From NCBI GenBank assembly GCA_003427395.1, contig BFEA01000138.1:268062-332061 (forward strand): 64,000 nucleotides of DNA. The letters run 5' to 3'. Below are positions 1 to 11,345 of this stretch, one piece after another. The position numbers were made by a program, and so were the translations under genes. The first letter of the stretch is position 1. Each line of letters opens with the position of its first letter. The notes below the pieces were generated by a model. The model worked only from the letters and a program-made list of their open reading frames with translations. It searched no databases and was not told where the DNA came from. The DNA comes from Chara braunii. Lineage: Eukaryota > Streptophyta > Charophyceae > Charales > Characeae.

Positions 1-20
1 GAGAAGCAGTTCGGCCTGTC

Positions 21-2145
21 GTTTCCAGGGAAAGTTGAATAGTACATACGTGCGTTTTGTTCGGGGGAAGACTGTAGTGTGAGTATGCGCTTAGCATACG
101 GGAAACATTCCTTATTTTACTGTCATCCCTGTCTAGTCTAACCACTTCCTCATCAATAGCTTCCAAGCTTTTAATAATGGATTAGAAATAGTAATAGAAT
201 TGAGAGTGGAAAAACAATAGAAACATGGCAATGGAGAGGCGCTATCCGCGTGGTAGTGAGTGAGCCACAGAGAGTGAGGCTTTGCTGGGTGGATGGCTCC
301 ACGCTATTGGTGGGGAGTGGCACCTGCTGGAAACCAGGCCCAGCATCCCTTGCATAGCGACCGCTTATTCTGGACCCCTGGACCGGCCTCCCTCGGTTAC
401 TCGGTAGTTGAGACCAAGCATAGCCTGAAATCCACTTTAGACTATGTTTGCCAGCCACCGCCACCACTGAAATAGAAAAAAAAAGACAAAAAGAAAAAAC
501 GTTTGCCAGCCATTTGTCGCCTACATGGCCACATGCACACCTCAAGTTTTGGGGGTTGGCTTAGGTGATCGGCCTACCGGAGCAAAATGGCTTGAGGCGC
601 CTGCCAAAAAGAGGCCTCACACTGGCTCTCTTTTTCGGTGTGCAGGGCATTTCCAGGGTCAGCAAGGGAAGGGTCAAAAGTACTGGTGGTTTTAAGTCCA
701 ACTCTAGAGAGGGATCACCCCTTTTCTGATGGCTCCAATCTGTTGGTGGGGAGCTGTACCTGCTGGAGAAAGGGTCCAACATCCCTTTCCACTGATTTAA
801 GGTCAGCGCCCCGGGACACCCAACAATGAGATATGTTTTGTCATATTTGCTTTCACCCTTTCAACCCTCTGGCCTCCCCACCTGTCTGGCATGTACGGGA
901 AAGAGAACCGAAAGGTAACCTCCTGGGGGGTAGCAAGAGTCTGGAAGCTGCCTGGACGTCAAAGCACCAAGAGATTCCCAAAATCATCACATGAAAACAG
1001 AGTCATCACAGTGGACGTCATACATAATTGATTTCTAGCCTGAGCAAGAGCAGATGTCTGTGAGAAAGGTTCCTAAAACATTGCCAGAGGATGTGATCTT
1101 CCTAGGTTGCCTTCCGCACTTTCCCACCCCTCTCTTGCACTGTAGCACGAATACCCGGACGACCACTTCGCACATGGACGACCCCCGTTCCACACGACGC
1201 GTAACGGCCACATCGGAAATTTTTAGGAGGGTGAGGTACTGGTGGTTTAATACCTGGCCCCAAACTCCTGTCCTTTGTTCTGAAAGATTGTCTTTGGAAT
1301 TCGCGGTACCAGAACTGGTCTCGAAGTCTTGTCCTTTGTTCTGGAGATTGTTTCGGGATTCTGTGATTTTTGAACTGTATGTGGCAAGTTTCGAATCCCA
1401 GTACATCCGTCTGTACTTGGTCCATTTCCGATCTCGGAAGTTGTCAGAACTTCTGCTATTTTAGTTGTCGTTTTTTTGTCGACTGAAGCCTTTGTCTGTC
1501 TATTTCTAGTTGGTCTCTTTTTTACTCTTGAAGTTGTCGGAGTCACCGCTACACTACATTGACTTTTTTTGGATCTTGTTCTTGAGGTCTTCAACCGTCG
1601 TGCTATTGGTTTGGATTGTCCCTAGGTGGGGTACCCCCGACTCAAACTAAGACTTCGGGTGGAATTTTAGTACTGTCCTCAGAAGTTCTTACAGCCGAAG
1701 TCTCACCAGGTGTTTTTCGCTACTGTCATACATAGGATATAAAGTCATTTTTCTTTGAATGTTGTAGCGACATAGGAAGACCCTTGAAGAGTGCCGATTG
1801 TGGCGGTCAACCAAAACTAGTCGGGTCACACTCCACACGTTGTGTGCTTCGGCATCCTTTCGTCATTGCTTTCATGATGTTCTCCCATATGACACGAAGA
1901 TTTTTATATCCCTGTTGCCCTTTTCCATCTTCTTTCATTTTCTTGCTTTCTTTTTTCTTTGCTCTTTTCCTTCTTCTTCTTTTTTCTTCTTCTCTTTTCG
2001 ATTCTCTTCCATCTATCTATGGATGATGGGTGTCGAAGCTTGGTTTGTTGTCAATTGATAATACACGCGATTTTACTTTATGAATGTACTACGGTCTTCC
2101 CCTGAACAAAATGCACGAATGTACTATCCGACTTTCCCTGGAAAA
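21..2145. mobile_element. Putative TIR-bounded element at window start
   Basis: Positions 21-78 and 2088-2145 are inverted copies of one another with 7 mismatches in 58 bp by hand alignment. Shared words include CCAGGGAAAGT and TTTTGTTC. No transposase-like ORF is visible between them; the interior holds copies of a dispersed repeat that also occurs near 18 and 20 kb. Reading: a non-autonomous or decayed DNA transposon, or two facing solo repeats. The outer boundary and target duplication are not resolved because the left arm lies at the window edge. Confidence 0.45.
545..830 (+). repeat. Dispersed repeat family D1, copy 1
   Basis: This stretch shares ordered words with 18190-18500 (+) and, inverted, with 20040-20190. 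They include a CGGTGTGCAG-type word followed by TCCAGGGTCA, a TGGTGGTTTTAA-type word, and TTGGTGGGGAG followed by ACCTGCTGGA. A shorter relative lies at 285-370. No coding capacity is recognised and the family is unassigned. Confidence 0.5.
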
Positions 2146-2170
2146 GTCGATTTATCAAAGTCGCCCCCAG
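831..2170. other. Non-coding stretch, no gene recognised
   Basis: Overlapping open frames near 1035-1600 lie on both strands, lack domain signatures and look like chance frames. A pyrimidine-rich tract occupies about 1915-2010. The right inverted arm of the first element lies at 2088-2145. Confidence 0.4.
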
Positions 2171-2179
2171 AAATCCAAT

Positions 2180-2415
2180 TAGTACGCACAATCAAATAGT
2201 ATGCACGTATGTTCTATTCGAATAGTACGCACACATCTTCTATTCAAATAGTACGCACGTATGTTTTATTAAAATAGTACGCACACATCTTTTATTTAAA
2301 TAGTACGCACGTATGTTCTATTCGAATAGTACATACACATCTTTTATTCAAATAATACGCATGTATGTTCTATTCGAATAGTAAGCACATATGTTTATTC
2401 GAACAAAAGGGTGTT
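2180..2415. repeat. Tandem repeat, about 28-29 bp unit
   Basis: About eight imperfect units share the pattern AATAGTACGCAC followed by RTRTKTTYTATT. Alternate units resemble each other best (CGTATGTTCTATTCG versus ACATCTTTTATTCAA), so a dimer of roughly 57 bp is the higher-order period. The GTAC-rich words resemble the inverted arms at 21-78 and 2088-2145, so the array may have grown from that element's end. Confidence 0.75.
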
Positions 2416-2929
2416 TCATTCAAATAGAACATACCACCAGGTAAGTCCCTGGTCGTGCTTTCCTTGAAGTTCTTCTTCGTTGCTGACGACTCCTTCGCTC
2501 GTTACCTCCCCCATCTCTTCCCGTATCTGACCGGAATCGTGGTCTAAGAAAAAAAAATATCGCGCTCGTTTTTAAAAGCACACGCCCTGCAGTGCTCCAC
2601 CAGAGAGGTATACCTTCGCTGTTTTTTGTGAACCACTACACCCCTATCATTTACATTCTTTTGTTTGATTGATACGTATGCATGCATTTCTACGGGTTTC
2701 ACTTTCTTTTTCATTACTTAATCAAATTAAGTAAAAATAATGCATGTTTCAACTTTGAAGTTCACATAAATTTAATATTTACTTGAATTCATACAAAAAA
2801 GGATGAACTGGGAAAAAATGGAGAAAGACAGTTTGTCTGCGTTTGATTTGGTCCCCCAAAAGGGTCAGGCAATGAGGTGTCGGTCAAATCAAACTACTTG
2901 TTTTTTATGAGGGAGGCTTTGACAGATGA

Positions 2930-3960
2930 CTAAGCAATATGGCTTCGGTTAGGTATGATTGTCGTACCTATGTAAGTTGTTATCTGTGCAGCTAGATAAT
3001 GCGACTTCGATTTGGCCTAGCGAACTATGTTATGTCGTTCTCTTCCTTACCCCAACCGAACAATGTGGCTTTGGTCAGGTTTGCTTATTGTTCTTATGTG
3101 ATTTGCTTGTTGAAAGAGTTTAAGAGTTGGTTAATGTGGCTTCAGAAAGGCCCAACTACTTTTTTTTCGTAAGGAAGTTTGGACTCATGACGAAGCACTG
3201 TGGCTTCAGTTTGACTTAGTCTAAGGTTAGATACATAATAAGAACTTGATAATATGACATTCCATATAAATATGTTATTACTAAACACGGTTCGTCGGAC
3301 AATGCGGTTTGGCCTGTTTAGAGATTATTACAAAGAATGAGATGATACTTAATTAAAAATACAATGAGTATATTCAAAGATAAATAAAGCAATGTAGCTT
3401 CAGTTTGCCTCAGTCTTAGTCTTCAAAAGATTCAAGGATCAGATAAAATTTATAACTTTGATATTAAGCACTTGGCAGGTCTAAAAAATATGACTTCGGT
3501 TTGGTATAGTTAACTGCTTAAAAAAGAAAGTAGTTGTGTCTTTTGTTTGTGTATATTAAAACAAAGGTTTAAGCATTGTGGCTTCGATTTACCTCAACTT
3601 ATTAATGTTATATGCAAGGTGGGATATAGTAGTTTATTTAACTGAGAATTAATGAACTATTTATAAGAAAGGTGACTTGGGGATTTGGTGAGAGTACTTA
3701 CTCATTGTGATATGAACGGTCTGGTCTAGTTAACTACTTCAAGTTAAAGAAGAGAGAAGTAGTTGTGTCTTCTGTTTGTGTATACTAAGGCAAAGGTTTA
3801 AGCAATGAGGCTTCGATTTGGCTTAACTTATTTATGTCATGTGTAAGGTACGATATAACAGTTTATTTAACTGAGAATTAATGAACTATTTACGAGAAAG
3901 GTGATTTGGAGATTTTGTGAGAGTACTTACCCATTGTGATATAGACTTGCATGTGATTGA
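2930..3960. repeat. AT-rich tract with recurrent GGCTTCGGTTTGG motif and a 230-bp tandem duplication
   Basis: A degenerate word close to TGTGGCTTCGGTTTGGCCTA recurs about ten times. Within this tract about 3495-3715 and 3720-3948 form a direct duplication. Both halves carry GTAGTTGTGTCTTYTGTTTG, an AACTGAGAATTAATGAACTA word and GAGAGTACTTAC. No gene is recognised. Confidence 0.6.
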
Positions 3961-5460
3961 GTATGATAGCTCTATTTATTTTGAGTCTTAGATTTTTGTT
4001 TTTGTAAATTTAGTGGCTTTAGAGCTCGTAATGTGCTGGAGCGATAGGAGTTAGTTTGATTTACACATATTTTTTGTCTCATGACTTAGACTTGTATGAA
4101 TTTTAATATCACTTCACCTTATACATATTTTTTGTTTTCTGACTTAGACTGGTATAAATTGGGATATCACCTCCCCAAAAGAAGTTGTTACCCAAATTTA
4201 TATAAAATTTAAGGAGTTAAATGATTTTTCAGGCATCACATAGTACAATATTCAAACTCATTTTTTTAATTAGTATAAATGTAGTGGTCTACCTTCTAAA
4301 AGTAATGTTATCCAAATTTTTACTAACTCAAGAAGTTAGACATATTCTTCTATACAAAGTTATAGGCGTTGTCTACTTTACAATGTTCATATTTATGGGT
4401 ACGTATGAATTTGAGAAGCTAGCTTCTCTAAAGGAGATGCTACCCAAAGTTTTACTAATTCAAGGAGTTATATTAAATTATTTTTGAAAAAACTAAAAAA
4501 ATTATATAAATTCAAATAAAAACTAGTATAAAATATTTGGATAGTACTTTTCTATGCGAATTGCTCTCCAAATAGAGTTAAACAAAATTTTAGTATTTTT
4601 TAAATTATTTTTTTTCTGAGTTTTTCATATTTAATCTTATATAAATTATACGAAAACACTTTCCTATGGTAAGTGTTGCCAAAATTTTTGAAAATCTATA
4701 AGAGTTAGAATATTTTAGGACTTTGAAAGTTTTGGCCTAGGGGAGATGCTACTGAAATTCTTGACATTTCCAGATAAGTGTTAGAAGATAAAGTAGGAAG
4801 ATAAAATTATTGCATACTCACTCCAACATAGCTTGGAAACTGGCCTGTACTGTATTGCAAATTTTTTTATTCAGAGTGATTTAATGCTTGAATATCTTTA
4901 GGCTGATCCTAAGAGGATCAACTTCTGCTACCTTTCGGTGTCTGACCGGTTTACGGTTCAATTTGAATGCGGTTATACGACTCAACCTAAGGTCTTAGCC
5001 CCTATGGGTTGAATTGTTTCTTTGAGTTTTTACCCAGACTTTTATGAAATGATCATTTAAAAACGAACTGGGTGCTTTTGTTTTGGAAGGTTGGACAAAG
5101 GTTTGAGGTTGTATGAATAAGGCAAGGGGAGCGAGTGCGGAGAATGGTTGAAGTTAATCCTTTGTAGTGCGGGGTATGTCGATCTTGAATCTGCGTGTGA
5201 CTCAAGATATGTTTTGTAATTTGAAGTCAAGGTTTGACTTTTGTCTGCGAGTACTCATATATTCAAAGAGAATCATATGGTGATTGTGAGAGTGATAATT
5301 TTGCACTCAATAACCCCACTATATTTATCTTTTGTATTTGCACAATTTATCTTTGACCTCGCGCAAGGATTAAGCGGATTTGAGCTGAGAGGAAAAGGAG
5401 AGAAACCCCTTTTTATTTTGTTTGTTGAAATTTTATAATTGGACGTCGAGGTCCATGGCG
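3961..5460. other. AT-rich non-coding stretch with weak interspersed repeat
   Basis: Five spaced words of the form GATGYTACCCAAATTTTTAC, each followed by an AGGAGTTA-like word, occur near 4183, 4303, 4435, 4669 and 4744. ORFs at 4221-4487 and 5241-5438 have hydrophobic AT-driven composition and no recognisable domain, so no gene is called. Confidence 0.4.
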
Positions 5461-6124
5461 GCTGTCAAAATCAAACTCAACTTTGTTCCTGGCCTCCGAA
5501 GATGGTGCCCTGTTCCTAGGGGCAAAGGCGTTCGATCCCCACAAAGGGTAAAAACCCACCTACCACTCCTGCGCACAGGGTGCGGAAGAGGGTAGGACTC
5601 GCAATCGCTTTCCCGACTGTTTAGCCTGAAAAAATTAACCTCTGAAGACGCGTGTCAGCCGACACTTGAATGTCGAAAACGATCCTCAAAATCATTGAGG
5701 GCCTCATAACTATGAATACCACATAGTACGCCATCATTGCGAATGCTTGTGCATTCAAGCATGACTACTCGATGTGATAAGTCTTACATCACCGCGATAT
5801 TTATTCAGAGTCTCTCATGCGACACCAACCTATTTTTCACCGTTAAAAGTTATAGGTCGAATATGGACAAGGGACTAGGCGTGATTTATGTATGAAGCTT
5901 GGTCTAATTTTGCAAAGTATATCTCGTGATTAGATCTGGCCGTCCTAGTCAACCGACGTAGGATCTCGTTTAGAAGATTAGTGTCTCCGACGATGATTTG
6001 CGCACGAGTTCGATTTGGGCGTTTAACCACTCGTACCCCCAATGCATTGCAAACGAGAAATGTCATCTGTTGGGCCACCTCTGCAATTGCATACGAAAAA
6101 AATTCGCATGTGGTTCGGGAAAAA

Positions 6125-6265
6125 CGAGGATACGCCCACGTAAGGGATGGTGATAGCTCCCGAGGGTGGAGGTAAGTTGTACCTTGCGAGACCCTATCCT
6201 GTCGTAGAGGTTCGCGAGAGGCATGGTTGGCACACCCAGCCAGATCGACAACGCTATGCAACAAA
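6125..6265 (+). repeat. Dispersed repeat D2, copy 1
   Basis: This segment aligns in order with 63060-63190. Shared words are a GGTGGTGACAGC/GGATGGTGATAGC pair, CCTATCCTGTCGTAG (identical), and a GGCRCACCCRGC box. The surroundings differ, so this is a dispersed repeat rather than a duplication of the whole region. No family assigned. Confidence 0.6.
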
Positions 6266-6819
6266 GTCCTCCAAATCTTGCGTGACGCAATCGGGAGGGT
6301 CCCTTGCCCTGTGGAAACGATGCACTCGACAACATCCTTCTACTCTATCTCGGTAGAGGATGCATGACATCACGAGCGTATCCTTGCTATACACACTTTC
6401 TTTTTCAACTTTATCAAAATGGTATTTGACTTTTTTAATTAATTAATTAAAAGAATAAAAAAATCGTTATTTGCAATACAGTCTCGTTGTTCGCACAACC
6501 TGCCCCTAGAAGTCGGAATGACAGGCGCACGTATGGTTAGGTCAAAAACTGTGTGGGCATGCACTTCGGGTGTGCGCGTTGATTCCTCCTATGTGTGTCA
6601 ATGTCGTGGTCAGGTGGTAGAATCACTCATTTTTGCAAAGCATTGTGGATTAAAGAAAATTTAGTTTTTTATTTGTAAGACCGCTCGCACTGCGTGCACG
6701 TATGTAGGACCGTTATTGAAGTGGTTGAAGTCAAGTTGACCAGTTTGACATAATCGAATGTGTGTTTCGTTGATCAGTCTGGAATAGCGCTTAAGTCCGT
6801 ATTGTAGCCCGCGAGACCT

Positions 6820-7435
6820 TTGAAAGTTTACATTTGTTGCCTTCCAATGAGAATCCTCTACGACTTCAACGAGGCATAGTGGACGGCTAAGTGGATTGAG
6901 GTGTGAGTGAAGCCTCAAGATGAGTACTTCACCCCACCCCGTGGGGATTTCTCCGCGTCCCAGTGTATCCAGTAACGCAGACCAAACCACATGTCGACGA
7001 TGTAGCCACCACACCGTACAATCGTATTGTAGGTTGTTGCGCTTGTCAATGTTAGGAAAGCATCTCAGAAGTCGATCACAAGAATCACATGTACGACCTC
7101 CCACTTGGAAGGCAAACATTCGACCAAACGACTAAGTGGACTGGGACGAGAGTGAAATCCCACGATGAAGTGCTTTACCCCACCTCGACACAGATTTCTC
7201 TGCATCTCAATGTTCCCAATCACACCCACCTAAAGATCAGTCGTCTACGCAGCCACCAAATAATACGGAATTACATTATTGGTTGCTACATTTGTCAATA
7301 GTAGGACAACATCTCACGAGTCAATCACAAAAATTGAACGTTTGACCTCCCACTTGGTAGGCAAACACTCAACCAAACGACTAGATGGACTGAGGTTAAA
7401 GCAAAGGCCCAAGATGAGTACTTCACCCATAGTGC
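6820..7435 (-). repeat. Tandem array (about 245 bp) with tRNA-like heads
   Basis: The word AAGATGAGTACTTCACCC and close variants recurs near 6917, 7163 and 7409, giving a period near 245 bp. Read on the minus strand, the segments 7390-7322 and 7140-7078 look like tRNA halves: an A-box-like TAGTCGTTTGG, a GCCTTCCAAGTGGGAGG anticodon-arm-like segment, and a degraded B box (CGTTCAATT in one unit). Reading: tandemly repeated tRNA-derived SINE-like units. The third, upstream head near 6890 is badly degraded. Confidence 0.55.
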
Positions 7436-7775
7436 TTACAAACAACCATAACTTTTCTGATTTCACATGCAGGACCCTTTCAGTCTCATTGACCTTTATT
7501 TCTTTTGTTTGAAAAAAAAGGGTGATAGTGGCCGGCCCCGAGTAATTCCACATCCTTATTATTGATTCTTATTGTCGATAATCTGTCACAATTGTTGGTT
7601 ATTGATGATCCGTTATGACTGATATTCATAATTTTTTTCAGACTTCTTGTTAACTCGAGGGTGGTAACCCTAAAGGCATCGTAATCGAACCATGGATATT
7701 GTGAATGTGAGCTGAGATGATACTGACAAGAATTCAACCTTCTCTTATTTTATTGGGTGTGTCCCAACCGGCTAC

Positions 7776-7898
7776 CTACCTTCTTCATGCGAATACAACA
7801 TACAATCATTATAGGCTTTATAGTTGTATTTGGGGTATCTTTCAATCTAAAAAATACAGCAATAATGACCGTACAGTGTATTCGGGTCAAGACGGTAG
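7776..7898 (-). mobile_element. Foldback MITE family F1, diverged copy
   Basis: The element begins CTACCTTCTTC and ends with GACGGTAG, with inner words GAATACAAC, ATCATTATAG, AATAATGACCGTAC and TGTATTCGGG in inverted order. It is the same family as the perfect hairpin at 43626-43736. The loop is the reverse complement of that copy's loop, so it is inserted in the opposite orientation. There is no coding capacity. Confidence 0.8.
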
Positions 7899-7959
7899 TA
7901 CAACCTGAGCAGGACTTTTTCCCACCACATACTTGGCGCACCGTCTATTGAGGACTTGG

Positions 7960-8640
7960 GGCCACTTTCCCAGAACTCGCCAGCAGGCCTTATGCTCCTG
8001 CATAGTTACGGGTTACAATGTGACACTACTCGCCTCAGCGCCGACCGACATCATTCTGGCCTCTGCCCACCTACCTCAGGGCACCAAAAGTGATGACAAC
8101 AAGTTTTGAACCCTACTCGATACTACTCATGTATGAAACCTACTCAACTAGTTGATTTTTTTCTTTTTCTTAAGTTTGTCCGGACGACGTTTTTTTTAAT
8201 GACAACAAGTACACCCGACGCCACTACGCCGCAACAGGGGAAAGGCAGGTAATTGAAGATGAGAAATTTTGACCCGAAAGTGAATGAAGACAGCAGCAGT
8301 GTAGGCGGGAGGGTCGCGGCCCAGCTCCAACCCTACCGTAGACACAACCATTATTTGGCCCGACCGACATAGAGAATGTTTGTTTTAGAACATGAGGGAC
8401 GCACAATATTTGGGGGGCATCGACCAAGGCATCAGCACGCCGTCAGATTCTTTATAAATTAGAATTATGTTATTGTGGTCGCCGGTGGATTCGAACTTAT
8501 GTGTGCAATTCAACTGTTTCATGTACGGATCAACTGAGTAGCCTGCCAATGTGCAAAATGAGAAAGGAGATACACCTTGACGAACAAATACATTCAAAAG
8601 AAATCCCAGTGTAATATGGACTAAGGTGATGTCAGATGCA
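7960..8640. other. No feature recognised
   Basis: Mixed-composition DNA with short unsupported frames. I see no domain, RNA or repeat beyond a T-rich patch near 8155-8200. Confidence 0.35.
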
Positions 8641-8646
8641 AATATC

Positions 8647-8651
<5 letters not shown>

Positions 8652-8733
<82 letters not shown>

Positions 8734-9002
8734 CATCCATAAGATGAGCAAAAATGAGAATGAATCTGTCGCTAGAATATCAAACTATACACAACCACAT
8801 TTTATGTCTTTGGCAGTGCATATTTCCATATTGTGGCAGTGGATACTTCCATGTTCTAGGGGAAGATTCAATCCCATTTTGCTCATTTGGTGAAGCGTGG
8901 CAATATTGGTCTATGTGTGTGTGTAGGATGAGCGAAATCGAAATGAATCTTCAGCCAAAACATGGAAATATACACTCCCACACTATTTTTTTTCGTTTTT
9001 CT

Positions 9003-9077
<75 letters not shown>

Positions 9078-9266
9078 CTATTTGCATCCATAAGATGAGC
9101 AAAATCAAAATGAATCTTCCACTAGAATATAGAAATATACATTGTTTTCTAGCCATGCGCGCAAAGAGATAGAGACAGGCTACTTCCATCGATAGGATGA
9201 GCAAAATCAGAATGATGTTCCGCTATAACATAAAAATATACACCTTTTTTTTTTCTTTTTGTTTTT

Positions 9267-9321
<55 letters not shown>

Positions 9322-9325
9322 ACTG
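8652..9325. repeat. Microsatellite-bearing repeat family M1, four tandem cores
   Basis: A (GA)n run at 8652-8729 is followed by four copies of a core near 8743, 8928, 9093 and 9197. The core has the form GATGAGCAAAATNAGAATGA, then ATCTTCCGCTAGAA and AATATACAC. Between cores lie (GT)n then (GA)n runs at about 9007-9076 and 9270-9321. The same core recurs around 48.06-48.35 kb, again beside GA/CT runs, so core and microsatellite travel together. Confidence 0.7.
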
Positions 9326-9593
9326 GTAATTCCAACCATCATGGAATTTCGTTGCGCCCGCTTTTTTTTCCAGAAAGGGCTCGAACTCGTCTATGCAAGG
9401 GAAAACAAAACACGCTCAGGAAAAGGCATAACACCTCCCTATGGCCCCAAAACGCTTCTGCCACGCCGTGCCGCACACTCTTCTAACTCGCACGGAACAC
9501 AAAAAAAAACAACCTGCAATTTCTACAGGTTCCCCTTGGGCTCTCACCTTGTCCGGGATCGTGACAGAGTTACGCGAGACCCGCTCTTCCCTT

Positions 9594-10740
9594 TGCGATA
9601 ACCCATGCAGTATGTCTCGTGGAATGTCTAAGGGGCTCACCAGGCCATACTTAGACTCGGGTTGAAGGGGAAAAAGGGTCCCTACGTAGATTTAGGGCCT
9701 GGGCGGGCGACAGTTGACTAAAGTCAACTGCCTGACGCCCAACACTCAAAGTCTTGACCCAGCCCAGGCCGCCGGTCAGACGCATACACTTGTTTGTATG
9801 CAGGTACCCAGACAACATCAGGACCAAGTGCAAGTCTGCAACTGTACACAATCCAGACCCTCACCTGTGAGTCAATCTGTACAATTGTGGGTGGGAAACC
9901 TGAGGCCAGACTGCCTCGTCAAACATTACAAAAGGCTTGGTCTCCAGGAGGTTAACATTCAGTCTTGCTATGCTGCTTTGACGCTGGCTTGACGCTGGTT
10001 GGACGTTGGCATGACGTTGGCTCGATGTTGGCTGGACACTGGCTTGACGCTGGTTGTGCACTGACACTGTGGACGACGACGTGGGACTTTGGCAGCATGT
10101 TGGCGCCTTCTCTGCTGAGCGCCAACCTTTGTTGATATGGCGCGTGCCACCTGTCTTCATTGTTGATGTGGCGCATGCCACCTGTCTACATTGCTGATGT
10201 GGCGCATGCCACCGGTCTACATTGTTGATGTGGCACAGACCATCTATCTCCATTGCTGATGTGGCGCATGCCACATGTCTCTATTGCTAACGTGGCGCTG
10301 ACCACGCTGTCTACATGGGGTGATTGGTTGCGACAAGGAGGGAGACCGGGATTTGTGGATGCTTGAGGAACTAATACTCACCTGAGGTTAACGTCGATAT
10401 CGTGCACTATTGTTTGTCTTCGTTGTCTCCACGAGATGACAGTGCCACGTGACACTTCTAGGTGATGAAGACTTATCAGACCTATTAGTGGATATTGATT
10501 GATGACGTGGAGGCGAGGGGAAGCCCAGAGAAGGAGTGGGTAATGTTTGGGCTACTCTCTTGGTGGTCATTGATTATCTCTTTCACCTTCTTATTATGTA
10601 TTACCCCTCCACTCTCTTCGTCTATTGGTAACAATACCTTATATCAGATATCACTTTCATGATTATTGGATACATTGTCCAAATCTGGTGAACTTGTACT
10701 TCGACGTCTGACAAGAATCTTCCAGTCTAAGTTCATTACA
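9594..10740 (+). repeat. 5' LTR
   Basis: 1147 bp, matching the 3' LTR along its length. It carries a run of 10-11 bp units of the form TTGACGCTGGC (about 9978-10055), then six 31-bp units close to TTGATGTGGCGCATGCCACC (about 10130-10309). A 300-bp block, 10310-10609, is absent from the 3' LTR. The TG of the left end and CA of the right end fit integrase-processed termini. Confidence 0.9.
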
Positions 10741-10742
10741 AT

Positions 10743-10755
10743 TTGGTATCGCGAT
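10743..10755 (+). promoter_or_regulatory. Primer binding site (tRNA-Met-like)
   Basis: Two or three bases after the CA end of the 5' LTR comes TTGGTATCGCGATC. The usual plant initiator-Met primer site is TGGTATCAGAGC, so the first seven bases match and the rest has diverged. Position relative to the LTR supports the call. Confidence 0.7.
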
Positions 10756-10769
10756 CTGCTGTCAGGTGC

Positions 10770-11345
10770 TGACGTGGCACCCTGGTAAGAGGGAGGTGCC
10801 GCACATGTCAGGCACGAAACGTGTTTATCAACGCGCGCGAGTAATCGCATGTCTAGACATTGAGTACCACATGTGCGTGTAACCTTCCTTGAAGGAGATA
10901 ACGTGGATACTTTGAAGAAGAACACAGCGACATTGCTTATGTGGCGCATTGTTGCTGACGTGGCATTGAAATACTTGCGAGAGCATCATTGGCAACGGGG
11001 TGACGTGGCGCCTATAAAGACAGAGAGTGTGGATATCGGGCTGACGTGGCACGTTGCATACATGGCATGACGTAGGGGTGCTGAAGTGGCATCCTACTAT
11101 TGGCAGGGCATTGCCTGACGTGACACGTACCTGTTTCGCGATTGCTTGCTGACGAAGCGCTCCTCATTTTGATTTGACGTGGCATATCAGTGTTGGATGT
11201 GTTCACAAACCGTACGTTGCTGACGAGGCATCCCCTCTCGTAGACCTTCCAAATCATTGAAGCTGACGTCGCAGACTCTGTAGAGTTGCCGTGTTGGCAT
11301 TTCAAAGGTGACATGTGGCATGTTAGGCACGTTGCTGTGAGTGAG
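10770..11345 (+). promoter_or_regulatory. Cluster of TGACGTGGC motifs in the element leader
   Basis: Exact TGACGTGGC occurs at about 10770, 10956, 11001, 11042 and 11175. Near variants occur at about 11116 (TGACGTGACA), 11150, 11221 and 11264. The 31-bp units of the LTR carry the related TGATGTGGCGC. The word combines a TGACG box with ACGTGGC, both known plant bZIP-type targets. Binding is inferred, not shown. Confidence 0.5.

Noticed and set aside
171-829. Short frames in the first kilobase
   Set aside because: They overlap on both strands and lie in a dispersed repeat; no domain.
5490-5640. A SINE head (GTTCGATCCCC B box near 5530)
   Set aside because: The B box is good but the A box has several mismatches and no body or tail can be defined.
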